Assembly (NCBI GenBank): GCA_052244495.1
Contig: JBQPXH010000007.1
DNA: 64,000 nucleotides
Source: Cereibacter_A sp052244495
Lineage (GTDB): Bacteria > Pseudomonadota > Alphaproteobacteria > Rhodobacterales > Rhodobacteraceae
Strand: one strand, 5' to 3'
Shown here: positions 43,951 through 51,572 of the stretch, piece after piece
Position numbering within the stretch: position 1 is the stretch's first letter
How the letters are laid out: each line of letters begins with the position of its first letter
Program-made: the position numbers and the translations under genes
Notes under the pieces: generated by a model
The model's input: only the letters and a program-made list of their open reading frames with translations
Told to the model about the DNA's origin: nothing
Database searches by the model: none

Positions 43951-44255
43951 GCGCCATCCTCCGCATCGCCCTGCCGCTCACCCTCTGGCTCGCGGGCTTC
44001 AGCGCGGTCTACGGGCTGCACGGCCTGATCTGTGCGGGCGGCTGGCCAGGCGGCCGCCCCGCCCTGATCGCGGCGGCCCTTGCAGCGTTCGCACTTCAGG
44101 TCGCCCTCTTCCTCGGCCTCCGGTCGCGTCGCTTCGGTGCGCCCTCCGGCTTCGTGCGCCGGACGAGCCTCCTCCTCGGCATCGTCGCGATCTTGGCCAC
44201 GATCTGGACGCTTCTGCCGGTGGCCGTCACCTCGACCTGCCTGCCGCCCGGCTAG
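43947..44255 (+). CDS. Small membrane subunit associated with the oxidase
   Basis: A 102-residue protein with three TM helices (about 6-26, 36-56 and 75-95), starting MSAILRIALPLTLWLAGFSAVYGLHGLI. It overlaps the fused subunit gene by 4 bp (ATGA), so it is almost certainly part of the complex or needed for its assembly, in the position of CyoD/subunit IV. The sequence is not close enough to name. Confidence 0.75.
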   Translation: MSAILRIALPLTLWLAGFSAVYGLHGLICAGGWPGGRPALIAAALAAFALQVALFLGLRSRRFGAPSGFVRRTSLLLGIVAILATIWTLLPVAVTSTCLPPG

Positions 44256-44319
44256 ACGCCTCAAGTTTTTTTCGCGCGGACGGGATGAAGGAGCGGCACG
44301 GCTCCGTATATGGGTCAAG

Positions 44320-44850
44320 ATGCGCGAGACCGACGAGATCCTGGCCGAATTGACCCCGCTCCGGCGTTACGCCCGGTCGCTGACGCGCGACGAGGCGGAG
44401 GCGGAGGATCTCGTGCAGGAGGCGCTCCTGCGCGCCCACGAACGGCGGGCGAGCTTCCGGCGCGGCAAGGGACTCAGGGTCTGGCTGATGTCGATCCTGC
44501 ACAACCTCTTCATCGACGCGCTGCGCAGCAGGCGTGCGCGCGAGCGGCGCGAGGCGGCTGCGATGGAGGCTGCGCCTGCGGCGCACCCGGCCCCGCAGGA
44601 GAGCGCCGTGCGGCTCGCGCAGATCCGCGAGGCCTTCGCGCGTCTGCCCGAGGAGCAGCGGGCGGCGCTGCACCTCGTGGCGATCGAGGGCCTTTCCTAC
44701 GCCGAAGCCGCCGGGGTGCTCGGCGTGCCGCCGGGAACGCTCATGTCGCGGATCGGCCGGGCGCGTGCCGCGCTGCGCGCCTTCGAGAACGGAGAAGCGG
44801 CGCGCCAGCCGCTTCGGGTGGTGGGAGGACGCGATGCGGACGATGCATGA
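44320..44850 (+). CDS. ECF-type RNA polymerase sigma factor
   Basis: A 176-residue ECF sigma factor. Region 2 is at about residues 10-75 (LRRYARSLTRDEAEAEDLVQEALLRAHERRASFRRGKGLRVWLMSILHNLFID). Region 4 is at about 115-160 (AFARLPEEQRAALHLVAIEGLSYAEAAGVLGVPPGTLMSRIGRARAALR). The ATG at 44320 is the only good start; its ribosome-binding site is weak. It lies 64 bp after the oxidase small subunit and overlaps the anti-sigma gene by 17 bp. It may control the oxidase locus; no recognition promoter could be identified by eye. Confidence 0.92.
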   Translation: MRETDEILAELTPLRRYARSLTRDEAEAEDLVQEALLRAHERRASFRRGKGLRVWLMSILHNLFIDALRSRRARERREAAAMEAAPAAHPAPQESAVRLAQIREAFARLPEEQRAALHLVAIEGLSYAEAAGVLGVPPGTLMSRIGRARAALRAFENGEAARQPLRVVGGRDADDA

Positions 44851-45610
44851 CCCGGTGAGCGAGCTCGACCTCGTGGCCTATGTCGATGACCAGCTCGACC
44901 CCTGGCGCCGCGTGGCGGTGGAGCGGCATCTCGCGGCCGATCCCGAGGCCGCGGCGCGGATCATGGCGGACCTTCAGACGCGCGACGAGCTGCGGCTGGC
45001 CTTCGCGGACCCGCTGCCGCACGAGGCGCCCGAGACGCGGGCCGCCGCACGGCGCCTCGCGCGCGGGCTGGGGTTGGATCGGATTCTCGTGCGGCTGGCG
45101 CCGATGGCGGCCGTCCTCGTGCTTGGCGGCATGATAGGCGCAGGCGTCGCGGGCCTCGGGCCGCTGCGCGTGCCGCATGTGGTGGCCTCCGAGCCGCCAC
45201 CGGAATTCATCCAGACGGCGCTCGAGGCGCACGAGGCCGGCAGGCTCCGGCTCTCGATGCTGTCGCAGCCCGCAGTGCCCAGGCCCGACGAGGCCGAGAT
45301 CCGTGCCAGAACCGGCATCCTGCTGCCCGGCCTGCCGGAAGACTGGCGGGTGCGGGACGTGCAGATCTTTCCCTCGCCCCAGGGTCCCAGCGTCGAGATG
45401 GCGCTGGAGACGCCCCACCTCGGGCAGCTTTCGCTCTTCGCGGTGCGCCCCGGCAGCTTCCGGGTGGCACTTCCAGACGAGATGCGGGCGCGCGGGCTCG
45501 AGGTCGCCTGGTTCCAGATCGGCGAGGTGGCCCATGTCCTCGTGGCCGAGGCCGCCCCGCCCGACGCGCTGCGCGAGGCCGCCGAGGGCCTCTCGCGCAC
45601 GCTCTACTGA
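44834..45610 (+). CDS. Transmembrane anti-sigma factor (zinc-less)
   Basis: A 258-residue protein. The N-terminal ~75 residues (SELDLVAYVDDQLDPWRRVAVERHLAADPEAAARIMADL) have the helical anti-sigma domain shape but no HxxxCxxC zinc motif. One TM helix (about residues 88-108) follows and then a ~150-residue periplasmic part ending in an RLY tail. This is the usual layout of membrane anti-sigma factors. The gene overlaps the sigma factor gene, which supports a cognate pair. The signal is presumably sensed outside the membrane. Confidence 0.88.
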   Translation: MRTMHDPVSELDLVAYVDDQLDPWRRVAVERHLAADPEAAARIMADLQTRDELRLAFADPLPHEAPETRAAARRLARGLGLDRILVRLAPMAAVLVLGGMIGAGVAGLGPLRVPHVVASEPPPEFIQTALEAHEAGRLRLSMLSQPAVPRPDEAEIRARTGILLPGLPEDWRVRDVQIFPSPQGPSVEMALETPHLGQLSLFAVRPGSFRVALPDEMRARGLEVAWFQIGEVAHVLVAEAAPPDALREAAEGLSRTLY

Positions 45611-45643
45611 CCGCAACTTCCACCAGTGACGGAGATCCCATCC

Positions 45644-46357
45644 ATGAATCCCGCCCCCCAAGGCCGCAGCGCCGGCTTCGCGCGCTCAGGCGCCGTCTAC
45701 GACGATGGCCTGCGCGCGCACATGCTGCGCATCTACAACTACATGGGCCTCGGCCTCGCGCTGACGGGCCTTGTGGCCGTCCTCGTCGCGGCAACGCCCG
45801 CCATCTACGTCCCGATCTTCTCGACCCCGCTGAAATGGGTCGTGATGCTGGCGCCGCTGGCCTTCGTCCTCTTCCTGTCCTTCCGGATCGAGGCGATCTC
45901 GGCGGGCACAGCCCAGACGCTCTTCTGGGCCTTCTGCGGCGTGATGGGCCTGTCGCTCGCGTCGATCTTCCTCGTCTTCACCGGAACCTCGATCGCGCGC
46001 GCCTTCTTCGGGGCGGCGGCGATGTTCGCCGGGATGAGCCTCTACGGCTACACGACCAAGCGCGACCTGAGCCGCTTCGGCAGCTTCCTGATGATGGGCC
46101 TGATCGGCGTCATCATCGCGAGCGTCATCAACCTCTTCCTCGGCTCGTCCGCGCTGCAGTTCGCGATCTCGATCATCGGCATCCTGGTCTTCGTCGGGCT
46201 CACCGCCTGGGACACGCAGGCGATCAAGCTGCAATATGCCGAGCACCACGATGCCGAAACGTCGCAGAAACTGGCAGTGATGGGGGCACTGTCTCTCTAC
46301 CTCAACTTCATCAACATCTTCCAGCTCCTGCTCTCGCTCACGGGTGAGCGCGAGTAA
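45644..46357 (+). CDS. Bax inhibitor-1 (YccA/YbhL-like) family membrane protein
   Basis: A 237-residue protein with seven TM helices. The start MNPAPQGRSAGFARSGAVYDDGLRAHMLRIYNYMGLGLALTG and the C-terminal FVGLTAWDTQAIKLQY with LYLNFINIFQLLLSL are diagnostic of the UPF0005/BI-1 family. Such proteins include a Ca2+-leak channel in Bacillus (YetJ) and FtsH modulators in E. coli (YccA). The ATG at 45644 follows a GGAGA. It is 33 bp downstream of the anti-sigma gene and probably in the same transcript. Confidence 0.92.
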   Translation: MNPAPQGRSAGFARSGAVYDDGLRAHMLRIYNYMGLGLALTGLVAVLVAATPAIYVPIFSTPLKWVVMLAPLAFVLFLSFRIEAISAGTAQTLFWAFCGVMGLSLASIFLVFTGTSIARAFFGAAAMFAGMSLYGYTTKRDLSRFGSFLMMGLIGVIIASVINLFLGSSALQFAISIIGILVFVGLTAWDTQAIKLQYAEHHDAETSQKLAVMGALSLYLNFINIFQLLLSLTGERE

Positions 46358-46381
46358 GGCCTTACCAGTTCAGAGGATCCC

Positions 46382-46879
46382 ATGGACAACAACGACCGCC
46401 AGGCCATCGAAGGGCTGTTCCAGAAGCTTGCGACCGTCGAGCAGACGGCACCGGAGCGCGACGCGGAGGCGGATGCCTTCATCGCGAAGCGGATCACCGG
46501 GCAGCCGGGCGCACCCTATTACATGGCGCAGACCATCGTCGTGCAGGAACAGGCACTTGAGCAGGCCCAGGCCCGGATCGAACAGCTCGAGGCGCAGGTC
46601 CGGGACGGAAGCGCCCAGCAGGGCGGCTTCTTCGGCAAGCTCTTCGGCGGTCCCTCGGCGCCTCCCGCGCCGCGGCGGCCGATGGCCCCGCCCCCTCAGG
46701 CAGGTGGTGGTGGCGGATTCCTCGCGGGGGCCGCACAGACCGCAATGGGCGTGGCGGGCGGCATGATGCTGGCCAACGCGATCGGCGGCATGTTCGCCGG
46801 CGAAGCCGAGGCGGGCGAGCCTGACGCCGCCGAGGATCCGGGCTTCGACGAAGGCGGCTTCGACGACTTCGAGCTCTGA
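46382..46879 (+). CDS. DUF2076 family protein
   Basis: A 165-residue protein. The N-terminal half (NNDRQAIEGLFQKLATVEQ, KRITGQPGAPYYMAQTIVVQEQALEQAQARIEQLEAQV) is the DUF2076 helical domain with a coiled coil. A Pro-rich linker and a Gly/Ala-rich hydrophobic segment (FLAGAAQTAMGVAGGMMLANAIGGMF) follow, then a very acidic tail. The hydrophobic segment may insert in a membrane. The function is unknown; related genes often occur near stress and membrane-protein genes. It is the last gene before the terminator at 46896. Confidence 0.9.
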   Translation: MDNNDRQAIEGLFQKLATVEQTAPERDAEADAFIAKRITGQPGAPYYMAQTIVVQEQALEQAQARIEQLEAQVRDGSAQQGGFFGKLFGGPSAPPAPRRPMAPPPQAGGGGGFLAGAAQTAMGVAGGMMLANAIGGMFAGEAEAGEPDAAEDPGFDEGGFDDFEL

Positions 46880-46895
46880 CGCCGGTGAAACGACC

Positions 46896-46930
46896 AGGGG
46901 CGCGGCCGGTGTCCCGGCCGCGCCCCTTTC
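46896..46930. terminator. Terminator hairpin between convergent genes
   Basis: A 14-bp perfect stem (AGGGGCGCGGCCGG pairing with its complement at 46914-46927) encloses a 4-nt loop and ends in TTTC on the plus strand. It separates the oxidase/DUF2076 unit from the converging acetate permease gene. Confidence 0.75.
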
Positions 46931-46946
46931 TGCATCGTGGCGGATC

Positions 46947-48611
46947 TCAGTGGGCGAGCGCACCCGCCGCGCCGAGGCCGGTCTCGGACCGCACGAACTG
47001 CGCGGGATAGCCCGCCCGGTCGATGCGCGCCCGGGCGGACCGGTCGGTGACCGAGAAGAACCAGATCCCCCCAAAGGCGGCCGTCATCGAGAAGAGCGCA
47101 TATTGCTCGTAGGGAAAGATCGCCGTCTCGAAGCCCAGCACCTTCACCCAGACGGTCGGGCCGAGCACCACGCAGGCCACTGCCGACACCAGGCCCATGA
47201 GCCCGCCGATGAACGCACCGCGCGTGGTCATGTCCTTCCAGAAGATCGAGAGGAACAGGACCGGGAAGTTCACCGAGGCCGCGAGGCCGAAGGCGAGGCT
47301 CACCATGAAGGCGATGTTCTGGTTCTCGAACACGAGGCCGAGCGCGATGGCGAGCACGCCCAGCACGAGAGTTGCCGCGCGAGAGACCATCATCTCGGTC
47401 TTGTCCGAGGCCGCCCCCTTCTTGATGACGCGGGCATAGAGGTCATGGCTCACCGCCGATGCCCCCGAGAGCGCGAGACCGGAGACCACGGCGAGGATCG
47501 TCGCGAAGGCAACCGCCGAGATGAAGCCGAGGAAGACATCGCCTCCGACCTCGCCCGAGAGGTGGATCGCCGCCATGTTGCCGCCGCCGATGAGGGCGCC
47601 GGTCGCGTCGAGATAGTCCGGGTTCGTCCCCACCAGCGTGATCGCGAGGAAGCCGATGGTGACCGCCAGCACGAAGAAGTAGCCGATGAAGCCTGTGGCG
47701 AAGAAGACCGACTTGCGCGCCTCCTTCGCATCCGGAACCGTGAAGAACCGCATCAGGATGTGCGGAAGGCCCGCCGGCCCGCACATCAGCGCCAGTGCAA
47801 GCGAGATGGCGGTGATCGGGTCCGAGATCGAGCTCGACGGGGCGAGGATCGCGTCGTGGGCGGCGTGGTTGTCGACCGCCGCCTGCATCATCGCCTCGGG
47901 CGAGAAGCCGAAGTGGCTGAGCCCCAGCAGGACGAGGACCGTGCAGCCCGAAAGCAGCAGGACGGCCTTCACGATCTGCACCCAGGTCGTGGCAAGCATG
48001 CCCCCGAAGGTCACGTAGAGCATCATCAGCACGCCCACGAGGATCACGGCATAGGCATAGTCGAGCCCGAAGAGCAGCTGGATGAGCTTGCCTGCCCCCA
48101 CCATCTGCGCGATCAGGTAGAAGATCACGACGGTCAGGGCGCCGAAGGCCGAGAGCGTGCGGATGCGGGTCTGCTCGAGCCGGAACGAGGCAACGTCGGC
48201 GAAGGTGAAGCGGCCGAGGTTTCGGAGCCGCTCGGCGATCATGAAGAGGATCAGCGGCCACCCGACCGTCCAGCCGACGGTGTAGAAGACGCCATCGACG
48301 CCCTTGCCGAAGACCATGCCGGAAACGCCGAGGAAGGCCGCCGCCGACATGTAGTCGCCCGCGATGGCCAGCCCGTTCTGGAAGCCCGTGATGCCGCCGC
48401 CGGCAGTGTAGAAGTCGGATGCGGATTTCGTGCGCCGCGCCGCCCAGGCCGTCAGCACGAGCGTTGCCGCCACGAAAAACAGGAACATGGCGATGGCGAT
48501 GACGTTGATCGAGCTCTTGGTCACCTCGCCCTCGATGGCGCCGCCCGCGGCAAGGCCGGTTCCGGCGATGGCCACCAGCGCGGCGGCCGACAGGAAGAAG
48601 ACGCGAATCAT
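46947..48611 (-). CDS. actP: Acetate/glyoxylate permease ActP (Na+/solute symporter)
   Basis: A 554-residue SSS-family transporter with a predicted signal segment (MIRVFFLSAAALVAIAGTGLAAGG) and about 13 TM helices. Family marks are SDFYTAGGGITGFQNGLAIAGDYMSAAAFLG near residue 65, GGMLATTWVQIVKAVLLL, and AFATILAVVSGLALSGASAVSHDLYA. It imports acetate and similar short monocarboxylates. The ATG overlaps the upstream yjcH gene by 4 bp, as in the common yjcH-actP pair. Confidence 0.94.
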   Translation of the reverse strand: MIRVFFLSAAALVAIAGTGLAAGGAIEGEVTKSSINVIAIAMFLFFVAATLVLTAWAARRTKSASDFYTAGGGITGFQNGLAIAGDYMSAAAFLGVSGMVFGKGVDGVFYTVGWTVGWPLILFMIAERLRNLGRFTFADVASFRLEQTRIRTLSAFGALTVVIFYLIAQMVGAGKLIQLLFGLDYAYAVILVGVLMMLYVTFGGMLATTWVQIVKAVLLLSGCTVLVLLGLSHFGFSPEAMMQAAVDNHAAHDAILAPSSSISDPITAISLALALMCGPAGLPHILMRFFTVPDAKEARKSVFFATGFIGYFFVLAVTIGFLAITLVGTNPDYLDATGALIGGGNMAAIHLSGEVGGDVFLGFISAVAFATILAVVSGLALSGASAVSHDLYARVIKKGAASDKTEMMVSRAATLVLGVLAIALGLVFENQNIAFMVSLAFGLAASVNFPVLFLSIFWKDMTTRGAFIGGLMGLVSAVACVVLGPTVWVKVLGFETAIFPYEQYALFSMTAAFGGIWFFSVTDRSARARIDRAGYPAQFVRSETGLGAAGALAH

Positions 48612-48916
48612 GCGGCGCTCCCCCGGATGGCCTCGCGCGCGAGCCGGTCGAACTGGCCATTGGCGCGGGCAGTGTAGATCCCCGTCATCACGAAGGCGAA
48701 GGCCTGGATGCAGAAGCCCCCGACAAGGCCCACGCACCATGCGGACGTGCCGAAGACAGGCATGGAGAACAGCCCGGGGCGCAGGACCGCCACGGCGACG
48801 AAGCTGACATAGACGGCCAGCACGATGATCGAGAGCGTGATGGCGAAGCGATTGCGGCGGGCGACCAGCTGCGTGAAGCGCGGGTCGGCCAGGATCTTCT
48901 CGTGTACTGGAACCAT
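48608..48916 (-). CDS. yjcH: DUF485 family inner-membrane protein YjcH
   Basis: A 102-residue protein with two TM helices. The DUF485 pattern is clear: HEKILADPRFTQLVARRNRFAITLSIIVLAVYVSFVAVAV, then a second helix (CVGLVGGFCIQAFAFVMTGIYTARAN). It is the customary small partner of ActP, upstream with a 4-bp overlap. Its own upstream region has a 13-bp palindrome (48962-48974). Confidence 0.93.
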   Translation of the reverse strand: MVPVHEKILADPRFTQLVARRNRFAITLSIIVLAVYVSFVAVAVLRPGLFSMPVFGTSAWCVGLVGGFCIQAFAFVMTGIYTARANGQFDRLAREAIRGSAA

Positions 48917-48961
48917 GAACTCCTCCTCGGTTTACCCGATGCGCAATATTCGTGTGTTTGC

Positions 48962-48974
48962 CGCTTTCAAAGCG
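48962..48974. promoter_or_regulatory. Palindrome upstream of yjcH-actP
   Basis: CGCTTT-C-AAAGCG is a 13-bp palindrome 46 bp upstream of the yjcH start. A nearby TTTTGCTCTCGCAG adds AT-rich context. It could be the operator of an acetate-uptake regulator; the identity of the regulator is unknown. Confidence 0.35.
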
Positions 48975-49135
48975 AAACTTTTGCTCTCGCAGCATTTGAC
49001 TGTGCATCTGCGGCACAATGCAGCGGCAGGCGGCGGCGGCAGCTTCCGGCCGTCGTTCTGGTGCTGCATTGACAGGCAGGTGATGCCGCCGGACAGTCGG
49101 CCGGTGGAACCGCCGAAGAACGAGCCGGAGAAGAC

Positions 49136-49729
49136 ATGATGCGTGCCGCCGTTCCGCTGGTCCTCCTGCTTTTTCTGGCCCCCTCCACTTCTCCGGCAGA
49201 AGGTCCCATGGCGGATCCGCTGGCCGATGCCGGCGCCTTCGCCCATGCGCTGGCGCTCGTCGGCGAGCAGCAGGCGGTCGCCATGCTCGCCACCGCCATC
49301 GAGGAGTCGCGGCGGCAGGCGTTGTCCGAGGGAACGGCCGCCATCCCCGAAGCGGTCCGGCTGCGGCTCGAGGGGCAGGTTCCGGCCATCGATCTCGAGA
49401 TGGTGCGCTGGAGGGTGGGCGGCGGCGGAGAGTTCTCCCTCCAGCGCAACGCGATCCTGCACGGCAATGCCTCGGCCATCACGCTTGGCGAGGTGGTGGT
49501 CTTTGCCGACGAGGGAGAGGCCCTAGCCAACGTGCCGCTCTGGGCGCATGAATTGCGCCACGTCGGCCAGTACCGGGACTGGGGCGTGGTGGAGTTCGCC
49601 CGCCGCTACCTGCGCGACTACCGTGCGGTCGAGGCGGATGCGGTGGCCTTCGCCGCCGAGGTTGCCAGTGCGCAGGCGCAACGCCTGCCGGACGGCGCGC
49701 GTGTCGCACCGCCCCGTGCGCCGTGGTGA
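49136..49729 (+). CDS. Secreted DUF4157-type protein with a peptidase-like HExxH site
   Basis: A 197-residue exported protein. The signal peptide is MMRAAVPLVLLLFLAPSTSPAEG. The body has the DUF4157 layout: AIPEAVRLRLEGQVPAIDLEMVRWRVGG, then LGEVVVFADEGEALANVPLWAHELRHVGQYRDWG. HELRH (near residue 141) is an HExxH zinc-protease-like site and EADA further on could supply a third ligand. The function of the family is not well known; some members accompany toxin or secretion loci. The ATG at 49136 follows GGAGAAGAC. It is divergent from yjcH. Confidence 0.8.
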   Translation: MMRAAVPLVLLLFLAPSTSPAEGPMADPLADAGAFAHALALVGEQQAVAMLATAIEESRRQALSEGTAAIPEAVRLRLEGQVPAIDLEMVRWRVGGGGEFSLQRNAILHGNASAITLGEVVVFADEGEALANVPLWAHELRHVGQYRDWGVVEFARRYLRDYRAVEADAVAFAAEVASAQAQRLPDGARVAPPRAPW

Positions 49730-49733
49730 CGCT

Positions 49734-50003
49734 TCAAGCCAGCGGTGCGAGGAAGAGCGCGCCCAGCAGCAGAAGATAGAGGGCCAGCACCATGGCAAAG
49801 ATCCGCCGCGCCTCGGGCGTCTCGTCCAGCCGCAGGTAGGAGGCGAGGATGGTGCGGGCCTTGAACCAGCTCAGTCCGAGGACGGCAATACCGCCTGCGG
49901 CGAAGCCGGCCGGACCCGCCACTCCGCGCGCCGCGAGCTCCGCGAAGGTCGCCGAGGCCGCGGTAAGGACGAGGAGCCGGAGCCATGCCGTGCGCAGGGT
50001 CAT
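49734..50003 (-). CDS. Cytochrome c oxidase subunit IV-like / NorF-like small membrane protein
   Basis: An 89-residue protein with three TM helices, starting MTLRTAWLRLLVLTAASATFAELAARG. Its size, the KARTILASYLRLDETPEARRIF middle loop and its position behind a subunit III-like gene match the COX4/NorF family. The start is 3 bp after the upstream gene, so both are co-translated. NorF-type proteins help nitric oxide reductase activity, but norCB is not in the window. Confidence 0.75.
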   Translation of the reverse strand: MTLRTAWLRLLVLTAASATFAELAARGVAGPAGFAAGGIAVLGLSWFKARTILASYLRLDETPEARRIFAMVLALYLLLLGALFLAPLA

Positions 50004-50006
50004 GTT

Positions 50007-50585
50007 TCACCTCAACAGGTAGACGACCGGCAGGATCAGCACCCAGACCAGATCGACCATGTGCCAGAAAGCGGCGGCCATCTCGACGCCCGCAGGCCAG
50101 CAGCGCCAGCCGACACCGCCGAGCAACAGGACCCCCGCTGCGACATGCGCCGCGTGGAAGCCGGTAAGCAGGTAGTAGAACATGAAGAACGCATGGGTTT
50201 CGGTCGAGATGCCCGAGGCGGCGAGACCGCGGAACTCGTGCCCCTTTACGGCAAGGAACAGCAGGCCCAGCGCGCTCGCTCCGGCAAGAAGAAGGCGCGT
50301 GGCGCCGGTGCTGCGCGCCTCGGCAGCCCGGACCGCCAGCGCCGCAAAGAGACCGGAGGTCACGAGAACGACGGTGTTGAGCGCCGCCCCGCCCTTGTCC
50401 AGCAGGTCCTGAGCCGCGGCAAAGCCCGCGGGATCGCCCAGCCGCACAGCGAGCATGGCGGCGAGGCCCGCGCCGAAGACGATGAGTTCGGACACGATCA
50501 GGATCCACATCATCAGGTCGCCGGGCAGGAGCGGCGGTTTCCGCTCTTCCTCCAGCCGCGGGCCCGGCATCGTCGGGTCTTGCAT
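50007..50585 (-). CDS. Heme-copper oxidase subunit III-like protein (NorE-like)
   Basis: A 192-residue protein with five TM helices. LLPGDLMMWILIVSELIVFGAGLAAM near residue 20 and the C-terminal ETHAFFMFYYLLTGFHAAHVAAGVLLL, FWHMVDLVWVLILPVVYLL are typical of subunit III (CoxC/NorE). It lacks the two first helices of long CoxC, as in NorE. The ATG at 50585 has GAGAGGAG upstream. It is transcribed with the NorF-like gene. It may serve a nitric oxide reductase or the quinol oxidase encoded 6 kb away. Confidence 0.82.
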   Translation of the reverse strand: MQDPTMPGPRLEEERKPPLLPGDLMMWILIVSELIVFGAGLAAMLAVRLGDPAGFAAAQDLLDKGGAALNTVVLVTSGLFAALAVRAAEARSTGATRLLLAGASALGLLFLAVKGHEFRGLAASGISTETHAFFMFYYLLTGFHAAHVAAGVLLLGGVGWRCWPAGVEMAAAFWHMVDLVWVLILPVVYLLR

Positions 50586-50909
50586 CTTGCTCCTCTCGCC
50601 TCGGACGCCCCCTCCCTGCCCCTGCGCGACGCCCCGGTCTTTGCGGAGCAGCAAGGAAAGAGGCGCGCCTTCGCCGGACTCTCGGCCAACCGGCTGGCAA
50701 AGCCGGCCATCGGCTGCCTCCGGGGCCAAGCCCGCGCCCGAGCCCCTCCGCAGGGAGACAAGTCGCGAGCGGAGGCATCGGCTCGGTCACCGCCCGCCGG
50801 GGCTTAAGCTTGCCTTAAGCGGCGCCTGCTTCGGCTTCGCACGGCGCGGCTGTCGCCGGGGGTCGCCCTCATGCTACCTCACGCAGGACCGAAGGAGGGC
50901 GCAGAGGAC
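50586..50909. other. Intergenic region upstream of the two-component operon
   Basis: Divergent promoters for the NorE-like gene and the response-regulator operon lie here. The recognisable element is a direct repeat at 50803-50819. The remainder is GC-rich with no small gene that I can support. Confidence 0.5.
50803..50819 (+). promoter_or_regulatory. PmrA/QseB-type direct-repeat box
   Basis: CTTAAG-CTTGC-CTTAAG consists of two identical hexamers with 11-bp periodicity. This matches the YTTAA-N5/6-YTTAA box bound by PmrA/QseB-like response regulators. It is 91 bp upstream of a response-regulator gene of that group, so autoregulation is likely. Confidence 0.65.
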
Positions 50910-51572
50910 ATGCGGATACTCGTCATCGAGGATGATGCGGTGCTTTCGGACGGGCTGCAGGTGGGCCTGCGGCTCGGCGGATTCAGCCCGGAAGCCGTGG
51001 GCTCGCTGGAGGATGCCCGGACGGCGCTTGCCGTCGGCCGCTTCGACGCCATCGTTCTGGACCTCATGCTGCCGGACGGGTCGGGACTCGATCTGCTGTC
51101 TGACCTTCGCGCGGCAGGGGAAGCGGTGCCCGTGCTGGTGCTGACGGCCCGGGACCGCCTGGACGACCGGGTGCGCGGGCTTGACCTCGGCGCGGACGAC
51201 TACCTCGGCAAACCCGTCGACCTGCGAGAACTCGGCGCGCGCCTCCGCGCTCTCGGGCGGCGCCCGGCGACCCTGGCTGCTACGAATCCCGCGTGGAACG
51301 GCATCTCCCTGGACCTCGCCACCTTCGAGGCCTTGCGCGACGGCGAGCGGGTGCCGCTGTCGCCCCGCGAATTCGCCATTCTCAGGATGCTCATGGCGCG
51401 GCCCCGCACCATCCTCAGCAAGGGCCAGCTCGAAGAGCATCTTTACGGCTGGCAGGAAGAGATCGAGAGCAACGCGATCGAGGTCCATGTGCACAAGCTG
51501 CGCGGCAAGCTCGGCCACGCTTTCATCGAAACCGTGCGCGGCGCCGGCTACCGTCTCGCGGAGGCGAAATGA
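50910..51572 (+). CDS. OmpR/PhoB-family response regulator (QseB/PmrA/TctD-like)
   Basis: A 220-residue regulator. The receiver domain starts MRILVIEDDAVLSDGLQVGL; the phospho-acceptor Asp is in IVLDLMLPDGSG near residue 51 and the Lys in DDYLGKPVDLREL near 101. The winged-helix output domain (about 125-218) has LSPREFAILRMLMARPRTILSKGQL and the recognition stretch IESNAIEVHVHKLRGKLG. The ATG at 50910 follows GAGGAC. It overlaps the kinase gene by 4 bp. Confidence 0.93.
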   Translation: MRILVIEDDAVLSDGLQVGLRLGGFSPEAVGSLEDARTALAVGRFDAIVLDLMLPDGSGLDLLSDLRAAGEAVPVLVLTARDRLDDRVRGLDLGADDYLGKPVDLRELGARLRALGRRPATLAATNPAWNGISLDLATFEALRDGERVPLSPREFAILRMLMARPRTILSKGQLEEHLYGWQEEIESNAIEVHVHKLRGKLGHAFIETVRGAGYRLAEAK

